From Thalassobacillus pellis (lineage in GTDB: Bacteria; Bacillota; Bacilli; Bacillales; Halobacillaceae): DNA of 64,000 nt. The position numbers and the translations under genes were made by a program. Under the pieces are notes generated by a model. That model was not told the DNA's origin. It made no database searches and saw only the letters and a list, made by a program, of their open reading frames with translations. The stretch lies in contig NZ_JAFBDO010000001.1 in the NCBI RefSeq assembly GCF_016908295.1, forward strand, positions 868,001-932,000, written 5' to 3'. Of the stretch, positions 17,733 to 27,417 are shown in pieces. The first letter of the stretch is position 1; each line of letters starts with the position of its first letter.

Positions 17733-18686
17733 ATGACAACAAAAGATTACCGCGTATTATTGTATTATAAATACGTAGATTTGCCGGAGTTTGAGGAATT
17801 CGCTGAACAGCACCTTGCCTACTGTAAAGAAATGGGGCTGAAAGGCAGGATTATCGTCGCACCTGAAGGTATCAACGGAACTGTCTCTGGAACAATTGAA
17901 CAGACAGATGAGTATATGGCTCATTTACGAGCAGACAAACGTTTTGCAGACATGACATTTAAAATAGATGAAGTGGAACGTCACGCATTCAGGAAAATGC
18001 ATGTCCGCCCCAAACCCGAATTAGTCAATTGGAGTATCGAGGATGATGATGTCGATCCGAAAACCTTTACCGGCAAGCATTTGAAGCCTAAAGAGTTTTA
18101 TGAAATGCTCCAGGATGATGACACCATCGTCATCGACGGACGCAATGAATACGAATACCGGATCGGGCATTTCCGTAATGCGATAAAACCCGCTGTGAAC
18201 ACTTCCCGAGAATTCCCGGAATGGATAGAAAAAAATGCAGATCAGTGGAAAGACAAAAAAGTACTGACTTATTGCACGGGCGGAATCCGTTGCGAGAAGC
18301 TGACTGGCATCCTCAAGAAGAATGGGGTGGAAGATGTCTATCAATTAGAAGGCGGTATCACCACTTATAGTAAAGATCCGGAAACAAAAGGACGCTATTT
18401 TGATGGTAAAATGTATGTTTTCGATGAACGCATTGCCGTCCCAGTCAATCAAACAGAAGAAGATACCGTAATTGCTGAATGTGAACATTGTGGTAAAAAA
18501 GAAGATCGTATGATCAATTGCAGCAATCCGCTCTGCAACAGGCAATATGTATGTTGTGAAGAATGTGAAATTGAAAAACACGCTGCATGTACGGACGAGT
18601 GTCGTGAGCATCCAGAAAACCGCTGGGATGTTGAAAAAAGAAAACAAATCGATAAATATGAGCGTGCCCAATCACGCCAAGCATAA
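17733..18686 (+). CDS. trhO: tRNA uridine(34) hydroxylase TrhO (rhodanese family)
   Basis: TrhO hydroxylates U34 of certain tRNAs to 5-hydroxyuridine using oxygen. The 317-residue protein has an N-terminal acylphosphatase-like domain (KGRIIVAPEGINGTVSG), a central rhodanese domain (IDGRNEYEYRIGHFRNA) with the active-site cysteine C181 in TYCTGGIRCEK, and a C-terminal cysteine-rich tail (CEHCGKKEDRMINCSNPLC and more), which probably binds zinc. AGGAGG sits eight bases before the ATG. It is monocistronic with a strong terminator. Confidence 0.9.
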   Translation: MTTKDYRVLLYYKYVDLPEFEEFAEQHLAYCKEMGLKGRIIVAPEGINGTVSGTIEQTDEYMAHLRADKRFADMTFKIDEVERHAFRKMHVRPKPELVNWSIEDDDVDPKTFTGKHLKPKEFYEMLQDDDTIVIDGRNEYEYRIGHFRNAIKPAVNTSREFPEWIEKNADQWKDKKVLTYCTGGIRCEKLTGILKKNGVEDVYQLEGGITTYSKDPETKGRYFDGKMYVFDERIAVPVNQTEEDTVIAECEHCGKKEDRMINCSNPLCNRQYVCCEECEIEKHAACTDECREHPENRWDVEKRKQIDKYERAQSRQA

Positions 18687-18696
18687 CAACTCAGGT

Positions 18697-18739
18697 AAAG
18701 CCTGCAGAGAAGACAACTGTTTTCTCTGCAGGCTTTTTT
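18697..18739 (+). terminator. Terminator of trhO
   Basis: AAAGCCTGCAGAGAA pairs with TTCTCTGCAGGCTTT and is followed by a T run; this is a near-perfect intrinsic terminator. Confidence 0.88.
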
Positions 18740-18785
18740 TGTACCTATCACACGAATTCACAACTTTCCTCAAAGCCAAAACAAG

Positions 18786-18811
18786 GTTTATATCCTTCCT
18801 ATATGTGGTAA
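18786..18811 (+). promoter_or_regulatory. Candidate sigma-B promoter of the SDR gene
   Basis: GTTTAT (18786-18791) and TGGTAA (18806-18811) are separated by 14 bases. They resemble the sigma-B consensus GTTTAA-N12-14-GGGTAT. Members of this SDR group are general-stress genes in Bacillus subtilis, which fits, but the match is imperfect. Confidence 0.4.
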
Positions 18812-18850
18812 ATGACCACTATTCATCAAACATTTAGGAGGTAAGCCTAC

Positions 18851-19720
18851 ATGAAACCAACAGACCGTCAAACTGAAGGACAACCACCCCAGCAGCAGGA
18901 ACGGCAGCCTGGTGTAAGAGGCGAAATGGATCCTCTTCCAATTTTGGAGGATGATGATTATAAAGGTAGTGATAAGCTGAAAGGGAAAGTCGCTATGATT
19001 ACAGGCGGCGACAGCGGCATCGGCCGTGCGGTTGCTATCGGTTATGCCAAAGAAGGTGCTGACCTTGCCATTGTTTATTTGGAAGAGCATGGGGATGCCA
19101 AAGAAACGAAACAACGTGTGGAACAAGAAGGTGTCCGTTGCCTGTTGATTTCCGGGGATGCAGGGGAAGAAGACGTGGCGAAGGATGCCATCCAACAGAC
19201 GATTGATGAATTCGGGAAACTGAATATACTTGTCAATAACGTAGCTGAGCAGCATCCTCAGGATGGTATTGAGGATATTTCAAAAGAACAATTGGAAAGG
19301 ACATTCAAGACTAACTTCTATTCCTATTTCCACTTTACAAAAGCGGCTGTCCCTCATTTGAGCAAAGGCGACGCCATCATTAATACAACATCGATCAATG
19401 CCTACCGCGGAAATAAAACGTTGATCGATTACACAGCCACTAAAGGTGCTATCGTTGGATTCACCCGTTCCATGGCACAAGTACTCGTAGACAAGGGGAT
19501 CCGTGTGAACATGGTAGCCCCCGGCCCGATCTGGACACCTTTGATCCCTTCATCCTTTTCCGAGGACAAGGTGGAAGAGTTCGGTACCAATACACCGATG
19601 GATCGTCCAGGTCAGCCGGTAGAGCATGTTGGAAGCTATGTCCTGCTGGCATCGGATGATTCCTCATATATGACTGGCCAATGTATCCACATAAACGGCG
19701 GCCAATGGATGAGCAGTTAA
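18851..19720 (+). CDS. General-stress type short-chain dehydrogenase/reductase
   Basis: This 289-residue SDR has a 40-residue hydrophilic N-terminal tail rich in Gln and Asp before the Rossmann fold. Key motifs are the NAD(P)-binding TGGDSGIGR (51-59), LVNNVAEQHP (127-136), and the catalytic S181, Y194 and K198 in TSINAYRGNKTLIDYTATK. The tail plus TGGDSGIGRA core is typical of the YdaD/YhxC group of bacilli, which is sigma-B dependent. The physiological substrate is unknown. AGGAGGTAA precedes the ATG, and the gene ends at its own hairpin. Confidence 0.85.
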   Translation: MKPTDRQTEGQPPQQQERQPGVRGEMDPLPILEDDDYKGSDKLKGKVAMITGGDSGIGRAVAIGYAKEGADLAIVYLEEHGDAKETKQRVEQEGVRCLLISGDAGEEDVAKDAIQQTIDEFGKLNILVNNVAEQHPQDGIEDISKEQLERTFKTNFYSYFHFTKAAVPHLSKGDAIINTTSINAYRGNKTLIDYTATKGAIVGFTRSMAQVLVDKGIRVNMVAPGPIWTPLIPSSFSEDKVEEFGTNTPMDRPGQPVEHVGSYVLLASDDSSYMTGQCIHINGGQWMSS

Positions 19721-19736
19721 ACACCACGAACCAGAC

Positions 19737-19763
19737 AGCCCAAAGAAAATTTTTCTTTGGGCT
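19737..19763 (+). terminator. Hairpin after the SDR gene
   Basis: AGCCCAAAGAAAA pairs with TTTTCTTTGGGCT; the T tract after it is weak. Confidence 0.6.
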
Positions 19764-19904
19764 GATTTATGTATTCATATTTGTGAATAATTGGTTAAAT
19801 TTTCAGTAAATTGCGTTTAAAAACAGGATAATTTTGTTAACATAGAGATAACAAGGTTTTGAAATACATGTTTTACCATCATAAAAATGTAAGGAGATGG
19901 AAAA

Positions 19905-22900
19905 ATGCCCAGAAAAACTCCACCATTTTTACAAAAGTTGAAGTACTTAGGTAAGACACAGCCAGAAACCGACCACAGCGAAATGTCTCCAAAATCACGG
20001 ACTAATACAGAAAACTACTATCGAAGTCGCTGGCAGCATGATAAGGTAGTCCGCTCCACCCACGGGGTCAACTGTACTGGCTCCTGCAGCTGGAAAATTC
20101 ATGTGAAAGACGGAATCATCACCTGGGAAACACAGCAGACAGATTACCCAACCACCGGTCCCGATATGCCGGAATATGAGCCCCGCGGATGTCCCAGAGG
20201 AGCAAGCTTTTCCTGGTATACATACAGTCCCCATCGCGTTCGCTACCCTTATATCAGAAGTTCCCTTTTAAAAATATGGAGAGAAGCCGTAGAAAGGCAT
20301 AAAGATCCAGTTAATGCCTGGGCCTCTATCGCCGATAACAAGGAGCTATCCACTCAATATAAACAAGCACGCGGAAAAGGCGGTTTCGTCCGAGCAGAAT
20401 GGGAGGAAATCGAAACACTTATTTGCGCCCAGCTTATATATACCATCCAGCAATATGGTCCGGATCGTATTTTTGGTTTCTCTCCGATTCCAGCGATGTC
20501 GATGGTCAGTTATGCAGGCGGCGGCCGTTTCCTTAACCTGATCGGCGGCGTATTGCTCAGCTTCTACGACTGGTACGCAGACCTTCCGCCAGCGTCTCCG
20601 CAAATTTGGGGTGAGCAAACAGACGTACCGGAAAGTGCTGACTGGTACAACTCCAGCTATCTGCTTGTCTGGGGGTCAAACCTCCCTCAAACAAGAACAC
20701 CAGACTCCCACTTCATGGTCGAAGCCCGCTACAAAGGTACCAAAGTAGTAGCCGTAAGCCCTGACTACGCGGAGTTTGTTAAATTCGCAGATGATTGGCT
20801 GCCTGTCCAGGCTGGAATGGACAGTGCACTCGCCATGGCAATGACCCATGTTATCCTCCAGGAATTCTACATAGACCGTCATGTGCCTTATTTCGACAAC
20901 TACGCAAAAACCTACACAGACCTTCCCTATTTACTGACATTAAAACAGACAAAACACGGCTTAAAAGCTGACCGTTTCCTTCGTGCCAGTGACCTGTCTC
21001 TAGCTACTGATAAGGCTGAATGGAAAACGATCATATATGATGAAAAAACAGGAGACTTTGGTGTTCCTAATGGTTCTATCGGCCACCGCTGGGACGGAAA
21101 TAAAGACTGGAACCTGCTTAAAGCGGACAAAGTCAACAAAGTGGAAACCCTCTCCCCTGCTTTATCCATAGAAGGACATGAAGACACAATAGAAGAAATT
21201 TGCGTTGCAGCCTTTGAACAGGATGACAACCGCGTATTCAAAAGCCCGATCCCTGTCAAAAAGGTGGAAACGAAGGATGGCCCCACCCTTGTCACAACCG
21301 TATTTGACCTGATGTGTGCCCAAAGCGGTGTCAAAAGAAATTTAGCCGGAGAGACCTTTGGAGGGTACGAAGAAGACCGGCCGTACACACCAAAATGGCA
21401 GGAGAAATACACCAATGTCAGCTCAAAACTGGTAGCACAGATAGCACGGGAGTTCGCTCAGAATGCCATTGATAGTAAAGGACGCTCCATGATCATCATG
21501 GGTTCCGGCATAAATCACTGGTACCATTCCGACACGATTTACCGGGCGGTATTGAACCTTGTTCTGTTGACTGGTTCTCAGGGTGTGAATGGCGGTGGAT
21601 GGGCGCACTATGTCGGCCAGGAAAAGGTCAGGCCGCTTGAAGGGTGGCAGACCATTGCTATGGCCCGGGACTGGGGTGGACCTCCACGTCTCCAGAACGG
21701 TACATCATTTTTCTATTTTGCAACAGAACAATGGAAATACGAAGAACAGAAAACCCGGGATCTTGCATCCCCGCTCATCGAAAAACCGAAATACCAGAAC
21801 CTTGCCGATTACAATGTGCTGGCTGCACGTCTTGGCTGGCTGCCGTCCTATCCGCAATTCAACAGGAATTCAACTACCATGTATGACGAATCGAAATCAC
21901 CGGAAGCGAACATCGATGATTTAGTTAATTCTATCAATGAAAAGAAAATGAACTTTGCTATTGAATCACCTAATGACCCTGTTAATTTTCCAAAAACGAT
22001 GTTTGTCTGGCGGGCTAATTTAATTGGCAGCTCCGCGAAAGGCCATGAATATTTTCTTAAGCATTTACTCGGCACTCATGGTCATAATCTCAGTGAAGAA
22101 AACGACGATCTGGAAACTACCGAAATCAACTTGGACATTCCATCGGCGACAGGAAAATTAGACTTGCTCATTAACCTTGATTTCCGGATGTCCGGGACGG
22201 GACTATATTCTGATATTGTCCTTCCGGCAGCGACATGGTACGAAAAATATGACTTAAGTTCAACGGATATGCACCCTTTTGTCCACCCTTTCAACCCGGC
22301 GATTACACCACCTTGGGAAAGCCGGTCGGATTGGGATATTTTCAAGAAACTAGCCAAACGCTTCTCTACCATGGCAAAAACTTACTTGCCGGAAACTGTG
22401 AAAGACACCGTGTCTACTCCGTTACTTCATGATTCTACAGATGAAATTGCTCAGCCTTATGGCCAGGTAAATGACTGGAAAACAGATGGTACGAAACCAG
22501 TACCAGGTATGAATTTCCCTAAGGTCACGGTAGTAGAGCGGGAATACCATAAAGTCTTTGACAAATTCATATCCCTCGGGCCGAAAATCAAGGATTCCAT
22601 CGGTGCCAAAGGAATGGCATGGGATGCAAAAGAGGAATACGAAAAACTTTTCGATATGCTTGGACCTTCAAAAAAATCCGAATATTATCAGAGCTGCCCG
22701 AGTCTTTACAACGATATTGATGCAGCGGAAGCCATTTTGACACTATCCAGTACTACAAATGGGTCCCTTGCCATGAAGGCTTGGAAAACACTTGAAGCAA
22801 AATCAGGCCAGAAGCTGAAGGACCTGGCTGAAGAACGAGCAGAGGAGCATATTTCATTCGCGGAAATCACTGCCCAGCCGCAAAAAGTGATTTCATCCCC

Positions 22901-23585
22901 GGTTTTCAGTGGGACAGAAACCGGTAACCGTCGCTATTCCCCGTTCACGACCAATGTGGAGCGAATGATTCCATGGCGGACGCTGACCGGACGACAGCAC
23001 TTTTACCTGGATCATGAAACCATGCTTGAATTTGGTGAAGAACTCCCTACTTTCAAACCGCCATTGAAAAAAGCATCTTTTTACACAAATGATAATCAGC
23101 CAGCTGGAAATGAGAAAGAAATTACGCTTCGATACTTGACACCACATTACAAGTGGTCCTTCCATAGTACTTATGCAGACACCCTGCCGATGCTGACTTT
23201 ATTCCGGGGCGGTCCGCATGTATGGCTCAATAACCTGGATGCCGATGAAGTAGGAATCAAAGACAACGATTGGCTGGAAATGTACAACCGTAATGGTGTC
23301 GTCGTAGCACGCGCTGTTACGAGTCACCGTATGCCTAGAGGTGTTGTGTTTATGTACCATGTCCAGGACCGGCTGATCAATGTGCCGGGATCGAAAATCA
23401 CGAAAGACCGTGGCGGGACTTTTAACAGTCCGACAAGAATTCATATCAAACCTACACAAATGATCGGTGGTTACGCTCAGTTAAGTTACGGATTCAATTA
23501 CTATGGCCCAACCGGAAACCAGCGTGATGAACAAGTACAAATCCGGAGAATGGACCGAAGCGAGGTGGATTGGCTTGAAGATTAA
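19905..23585 (+). CDS. narG: Respiratory nitrate reductase alpha subunit
   Basis: NarG reduces nitrate to nitrite at a molybdenum bis-MGD centre on the cytoplasmic face of the membrane. The 1226-residue length is normal. The N-terminal FS0 cluster ligands are H53, C57, C61 and C96 (THGVNCTGSCSW, RGCPRGASF), and the Mo ligand is D240 in EQTDVPESADW. There is no twin-arginine leader, consistent with the cytoplasmic NarG class. TAAGGAG lies before the ATG. It heads narGHJI, and its stop overlaps the narH start by 11 bases. No clear FNR palindrome (TGTGA-N6-TCACA) was found in 19764-19904; only a half-site TTGTGAAT near 19779 is visible. Confidence 0.96.
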   Translation: MPRKTPPFLQKLKYLGKTQPETDHSEMSPKSRTNTENYYRSRWQHDKVVRSTHGVNCTGSCSWKIHVKDGIITWETQQTDYPTTGPDMPEYEPRGCPRGASFSWYTYSPHRVRYPYIRSSLLKIWREAVERHKDPVNAWASIADNKELSTQYKQARGKGGFVRAEWEEIETLICAQLIYTIQQYGPDRIFGFSPIPAMSMVSYAGGGRFLNLIGGVLLSFYDWYADLPPASPQIWGEQTDVPESADWYNSSYLLVWGSNLPQTRTPDSHFMVEARYKGTKVVAVSPDYAEFVKFADDWLPVQAGMDSALAMAMTHVILQEFYIDRHVPYFDNYAKTYTDLPYLLTLKQTKHGLKADRFLRASDLSLATDKAEWKTIIYDEKTGDFGVPNGSIGHRWDGNKDWNLLKADKVNKVETLSPALSIEGHEDTIEEICVAAFEQDDNRVFKSPIPVKKVETKDGPTLVTTVFDLMCAQSGVKRNLAGETFGGYEEDRPYTPKWQEKYTNVSSKLVAQIAREFAQNAIDSKGRSMIIMGSGINHWYHSDTIYRAVLNLVLLTGSQGVNGGGWAHYVGQEKVRPLEGWQTIAMARDWGGPPRLQNGTSFFYFATEQWKYEEQKTRDLASPLIEKPKYQNLADYNVLAARLGWLPSYPQFNRNSTTMYDESKSPEANIDDLVNSINEKKMNFAIESPNDPVNFPKTMFVWRANLIGSSAKGHEYFLKHLLGTHGHNLSEENDDLETTEINLDIPSATGKLDLLINLDFRMSGTGLYSDIVLPAATWYEKYDLSSTDMHPFVHPFNPAITPPWESRSDWDIFKKLAKRFSTMAKTYLPETVKDTVSTPLLHDSTDEIAQPYGQVNDWKTDGTKPVPGMNFPKVTVVEREYHKVFDKFISLGPKIKDSIGAKGMAWDAKEEYEKLFDMLGPSKKSEYYQSCPSLYNDIDAAEAILTLSSTTNGSLAMKAWKTLEAKSGQKLKDLAEERAEEHISFAEITAQPQKVISSPVFSGTETGNRRYSPFTTNVERMIPWRTLTGRQHFYLDHETMLEFGEELPTFKPPLKKASFYTNDNQPAGNEKEITLRYLTPHYKWSFHSTYADTLPMLTLFRGGPHVWLNNLDADEVGIKDNDWLEMYNRNGVVVARAVTSHRMPRGVVFMYHVQDRLINVPGSKITKDRGGTFNSPTRIHIKPTQMIGGYAQLSYGFNYYGPTGNQRDEQVQIRRMDRSEVDWLED

Positions 23586-25122
23586 AGCACAGTTCGGAAT
23601 GGTGATGAATTTGGATAAATGCATCGGCTGCCACACGTGCAGTGTGACGTGCAACAATACTTGGACAAACAGGCCGGGTGCAGAATACATGTGGTGGAAT
23701 AACGTAGAAACAAAGCCTGGGATAGGTTATCCAAAAGAATGGGAGAATCAGGAGAAAAACAAAGGCGGCTGGGAAATGCGCAATGGCAAGCTTTCCTTGA
23801 AGGCTGGCGGAAAAGCCAATAAACTTCTGAATTTATTTTATAACCCGAACATGCTTGATATAGATGAATATTATGAACCTTGGACCTACGATTATGAGAA
23901 TCTGGTCCACAGCCCGGAGAAGAAACATCAGCCGGTAGCCCGCCCTATGTCCCAACTGACTGGCGAATATATGGATATCCTGTGGGGTCCGAACTGGGAA
24001 GACGACTTGGCCGGTGTCCACGAAACCGGTAAAAGAGACCCTAACATGCAGGGCGTCGATGAGAAAGTTAAATTCGAGTTTGAACAGGCCTTCATGATGT
24101 ATCTTCCTAGGATATGCGAACACTGCGTCAATCCGTCATGTGTCTCCTCCTGCCCATCAGGTGCGATGTACAAGCGCGAAGAGGACGGGATCGTACTCGT
24201 CGACCAGGATGCCTGCAGAAGCTGGCGGTTCTGCATGTCCGGCTGTCCTTACAAAAAAGTCTATTTCAATTGGCATACAAAGAAAGCGGAAAAATGCACT
24301 TTCTGCTTCCCTCGTATTGAGAACGGCGACCCTACGATCTGTTCCGAAACATGTGTCGGCAGAATCCGCTATATTGGAATTGTGCTGTACGATGCAGATC
24401 GTGTCGAGGAGGCTGCTTCCGTACCGAATGATCAGGATCTCTATCAGGCACAACTTGATCTGATTCTTGACCCGAACGATCCTGAAGTGATCGCCCAGGC
24501 TAAAAAAGATGGCATCCCAGAAGACTGGATTGAATCAGCACAAGAGTCTCCTGTCTATAAGCTGGCTTGTGAACAAAAAATCGCCCTGCCGCTCCACCCG
24601 GAATATCGGACCCTTCCGATGGTATGGTATATTCCACCACTTAGTCCGATCGTTGACGCATTTAATGGTCATTTTAACGACCTGGATCCAAATGTGGTCT
24701 TTCCTGCAATTGACCAATTCCGGATTCCGATCGAATATTTGGCGAATCTGATGACAGCAGGTGACACAAAGCTCGTTTCCCATGTGCTGAAGAAGCTTGT
24801 GGCCATGCGGACGTACATGCGCTCGGTGGACCTTGGTAAGGAGCCGGATACCACCTTAATTGATGAGGTAGGCATCTCTGAACAAATGGCCCGGGACATG
24901 TATGAATTATCAGCCATCGCGAAATACGGTGACCGATACGTCATTCCTAAGGCCCACCGTGAACAGGCAGAAGACATGTTCTCTCATCAGGGAAATGCCG
25001 GTTTTGATTTTATGGAAGGTTGTGAATCCTGTGCCCTGAACGGGGAATGGAAAGATCCATACGAATTCGGAGATTCTTACTGGGATGATGTCTCTGGAGG
25101 TGCGAAGGATGGAAGACAATAG
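23575..25122 (+). CDS. narH: Respiratory nitrate reductase beta subunit
   Basis: NarH carries electrons from the NarI hemes to NarG through four iron-sulfur clusters. With the TTG start at 23575 the 515-residue protein begins MKIKAQFGMVMNLDKCIGCHTC like its homologues, and AGGTGG (23563-23568) lies six bases upstream. A longer in-frame start at 23503 would overlap narG by 83 bases and is unlikely. Cysteine groups are C16/C19/C22/C26, CEHCVNPSCVSSCP, CRSWRFCMSGCP and CTFC with CSETC. The tryptophan in CRSWRFC replaces a cysteine and marks the conserved [3Fe-4S] site of NarH. Confidence 0.95.
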   Translation: MKIKAQFGMVMNLDKCIGCHTCSVTCNNTWTNRPGAEYMWWNNVETKPGIGYPKEWENQEKNKGGWEMRNGKLSLKAGGKANKLLNLFYNPNMLDIDEYYEPWTYDYENLVHSPEKKHQPVARPMSQLTGEYMDILWGPNWEDDLAGVHETGKRDPNMQGVDEKVKFEFEQAFMMYLPRICEHCVNPSCVSSCPSGAMYKREEDGIVLVDQDACRSWRFCMSGCPYKKVYFNWHTKKAEKCTFCFPRIENGDPTICSETCVGRIRYIGIVLYDADRVEEAASVPNDQDLYQAQLDLILDPNDPEVIAQAKKDGIPEDWIESAQESPVYKLACEQKIALPLHPEYRTLPMVWYIPPLSPIVDAFNGHFNDLDPNVVFPAIDQFRIPIEYLANLMTAGDTKLVSHVLKKLVAMRTYMRSVDLGKEPDTTLIDEVGISEQMARDMYELSAIAKYGDRYVIPKAHREQAEDMFSHQGNAGFDFMEGCESCALNGEWKDPYEFGDSYWDDVSGGAKDGRQ

Positions 25123-25654
25123 AAATATACTTAAACTGTGCTCTATCTTCCTTCGCTATCCGGAGGAAGAATGGTACCAGCAGGAAGAAACATACCAATT
25201 CATCAAAAGCCTGAAAGACAGTCCGCCTAGAAAGAATCTTGAATATTTTTGGAATTACGTGACAGCAGTCTCATGGCTGGAGTACTGTCAAAATTATGTG
25301 AAGCAATTCGACTTCAGCAGAGAGCATTCCCTCTACCTTACTTATGGCGTATTTGGAGACAAACGGGAACGTGGCCTCGGGTTTGTAAAATTGAAACTAG
25401 AATTCGCTAAGGCAGGCTATTTCATTAAAGATGATGAGCTTCCTGATTACTTTCCCCTGATTCTGGAATTTCTCTCAGAAGCAGAGGATGAATTCATCCA
25501 AAAACTATACTATATCCATAAAAAGGCGATCGATCAGTTATATGCAGAGCTGAAAAATCAACGTTCCCCTTATGCGTATGTAGTCGCAGCAGCTTTAGAA
25601 ACCTTGGACACCATCGTTGCAAGCCGTGAAGCCAAAACGATAGGAAAGGGATGA
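25109..25654 (+). CDS. narJ: Nitrate reductase assembly chaperone
   Basis: NarJ is a cytoplasmic chaperone that helps insert the molybdenum cofactor into NarG and is not part of the final enzyme. The 181-residue all-helical protein belongs to the NarJ/TorD family (SIFLRYPEEEW near the start, HSLYLTYGVFGDKRERG, DDELPDYFPLILEFL). I chose ATG 25109, with GGAGGTG seven bases upstream, overlapping narH by 14 bases; an earlier in-frame ATG at 25085 has no ribosome binding site. Confidence 0.92.
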   Translation: MEDNRNILKLCSIFLRYPEEEWYQQEETYQFIKSLKDSPPRKNLEYFWNYVTAVSWLEYCQNYVKQFDFSREHSLYLTYGVFGDKRERGLGFVKLKLEFAKAGYFIKDDELPDYFPLILEFLSEAEDEFIQKLYYIHKKAIDQLYAELKNQRSPYAYVVAAALETLDTIVASREAKTIGKG

Positions 25655-25660
25655 AGCTAG

Positions 25661-26371
25661 TTGACACCAATTGATTTTCTATTATGGGTTGCCTACCCGT
25701 ATATTACACTTACAATTTTTATTGTCGGACATATCTACCGGTATAACCATGACCAATTCGGCTGGTCTGCACAATCCAGCCAGTTTTTAAAATCAGATCC
25801 TCTCTTGAAATGGGGAAGCATTCTGTTCCACTATGCCGTAATCTTCGTGTTTTTCGGTCACATCGGAGGTATTGTCGTACCCCAATCCTTCTATCCAATG
25901 ATAGGCGTGACAGAAGAAATGTACCACTTTGGCGCAGTGTGGTTCGGAGGACTTGCTGGTGCCGCTATGGTTATCGGCGGTGCATTGCTAACCGCCCGCC
26001 GGCTGAAAAACAAACGTGTCAACAGAAACAGCTCCCGAAAAGACCTATTCGTGCTTTTACTCCTGGGTGTCGTTACGGTCGTCGGTTTCACCAATACAGC
26101 CTGGTATACAGCGACAGGCGGGGAATTTGATTATCGTGACACAATCGGCCCCTGGTTCCGTGGTATTTTAAGTTTCCGGCCGATGCCGGAGATGCTTGCT
26201 ACTGCTCCTTGGGGCTTCCAGGCCCATGTTCTCGCTGCATTCACTTTGTTTGCTGTCTGGCCATTCACACGTCTTGTTCACGTATGGAGCCTGCCGCTTG
26301 AATATATCAAGCGCAGATACATTATTTACCGCCGGGGGCGTACCAATCCGGAAAGATCCAAGAGAGCGTGA
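25661..26371 (+). CDS. narI: Nitrate reductase gamma subunit (cytochrome b)
   Basis: NarI is the membrane anchor that oxidises menaquinol and passes electrons through two b hemes to NarH. The 236-residue protein has five hydrophobic segments and the expected heme-ligand histidines (HIYRYNHDQFGW, ILFHYAVIFVFFGHIGG, QAHVLAAFTLFAVWPFTRLVHVWS). Initiation is at TTG 25661, six bases after narJ, with AGGAAAGG upstream. It completes narGHJI. No narK, fnr or molybdopterin genes are adjacent. Confidence 0.94.
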   Translation: MTPIDFLLWVAYPYITLTIFIVGHIYRYNHDQFGWSAQSSQFLKSDPLLKWGSILFHYAVIFVFFGHIGGIVVPQSFYPMIGVTEEMYHFGAVWFGGLAGAAMVIGGALLTARRLKNKRVNRNSSRKDLFVLLLLGVVTVVGFTNTAWYTATGGEFDYRDTIGPWFRGILSFRPMPEMLATAPWGFQAHVLAAFTLFAVWPFTRLVHVWSLPLEYIKRRYIIYRRGRTNPERSKRA

Positions 26372-26421
26372 TAACGACGCGGTATTCATCTAAAAGACTT
26401 TCAAAAAAGGAATGATTATTG

Positions 26422-26838
26422 ATGTCCGGACCTGCATTACGACAATTGAATGCCCACCGCTCCATTCATGAAGCGGCTTACGGGCAGGTAAAAGATATGA
26501 CTGATGTTTTAAAACGTTTATACCAAGAGGGCAGGAATGAAGAAGGAAAGCAGGCGGAGGAAATCCTGATCGAACATTGGCGTGATCATATCATTTCCCA
26601 TGCTGATTCGGAAGAGGAAGGTTTGTATCAGGACTTCAAAAAAAAATACCCGGAAATGAGTGAAACTATTGCGCAATTGACCAGAGATCACGACCTCCTC
26701 AGGAAAATCCTAGCGCAAATCGAAGCGGACCTAGAAAAGGAAGATAAAACGAAAGACCGTCTGGCTATGTATGATAGCCTGCTAATTGTCAACTGGCATC
26801 ATAGCCGTGATGAAGAGCGCTATTTGTTAGGAGAGTAA
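26422..26838 (+). CDS. Hemerythrin HHE-domain protein
   Basis: This 138-residue four-helix protein has the spacing of a hemerythrin-like iron site: HRSIHEAAY, then HWRDHIISHADSEEEGLY, TRDHDLLRKIL and NWHHSRDEERYL. It follows narI by about 50 bases and is probably in the same transcript. Such proteins bind a di-iron centre and sense or scavenge O2 or NO, so a role in protecting or reporting on nitrate respiration is plausible but inferred. I chose ATG 26422; the in-frame TTG directly before it is possible. Confidence 0.8.
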   Translation: MSGPALRQLNAHRSIHEAAYGQVKDMTDVLKRLYQEGRNEEGKQAEEILIEHWRDHIISHADSEEEGLYQDFKKKYPEMSETIAQLTRDHDLLRKILAQIEADLEKEDKTKDRLAMYDSLLIVNWHHSRDEERYLLGE

Positions 26839-26877
26839 TAAATTTAAACTAGCTCAAAGCCTCATAATCAAAGGTAA

Positions 26878-26909
26878 ACCCGAACAATTTGTGTACAAGT
26901 TGTTCGGGT
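26878..26909 (+). terminator. Terminator of the nar operon
   Basis: ACCCGAACAA pairs with TTGTTCGGGT, followed by ATTTTGTTGTT. It lies 40 bases after the hemerythrin gene. Confidence 0.8.
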
Positions 26910-27417
26910 ATTTTGTTGTTGAAAATTCCTTTCTAATCTAGAAGAGCTTTTAAAGGTTGTTATATTTTTCGTTTTAATCTTTTGATTTTTGCCCCATGTT
27001 TATAACATCCCATCTAAAAAGTAGAGTTTACACTTTTCGACATCAAAATAGTGAAACATCGAGTCCATCACTATTGCTCTCATTGTAGAAGAAAATCATT
27101 CTTTTTCGATTTACCTCTGTTGATTCCACGATGAGCGTTCAGTGGTGACGCCTGCGGGAACAGCGCGAGCCGAAGGTCCACTTGGTCAAGGGATCTTCTT
27201 GACCAAGAAGGCTTGAGGACATGTCCGCGGCAAGCATCCACCGCTATGCGATTCACGAGAATCAACCGAATTGAAGCATAGACACGGATATGAGGTCGCC
27301 CCAACTTCGGGTTTTGAAAGCATGTGCATCCAAGCCGTGATGGCGATTTTTACAGCTAATGTGAAACGAATCGTTAAACTAATGAAGAATAGAAGGCACA
27401 AACCCCCTTGAAATTAG
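26910..27417. other. Gene-free stretch holding a palindromic repeat (copy A1)
   Basis: About 500 bases without a credible gene. Apart from repeat A1 (27119-27266) it is AT-rich spacer. Small open frames inside the repeat on the minus strand recur in the other copies because the repeat recurs, not because a protein is encoded. Confidence 0.6.
27119..27266 (+). repeat. Dispersed palindromic repeat A, copy 1
   Basis: This 148-bp unit is bounded by GTTGATTC and GAATCAAC, which are inverted repeats of each other. Inside is the hairpin CTTGGTCAAG (27181-27190) with CTTGACCAAG (27198-27207), flanked by CCTGCGGGAACAGCGCGAGC and GTCCGCGGCAAGC. Related copies lie at 41466-41602, 53005-53117 (reverse) and 59998-60141. 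It has no coding capacity and looks like a small non-autonomous mobile or REP-like element. Confidence 0.75.

Noticed and set aside
19764-19904. FNR or ResD site for the nar operon
   Set aside because: Only a TTGTGAAT half-site is visible; the right half does not match TCACA, so no operator is claimed.
23503-23574. Longer narH beginning inside narG
   Set aside because: Homologous NarH proteins start at KIKAQ, and AGGTGG points to the TTG at 23575.
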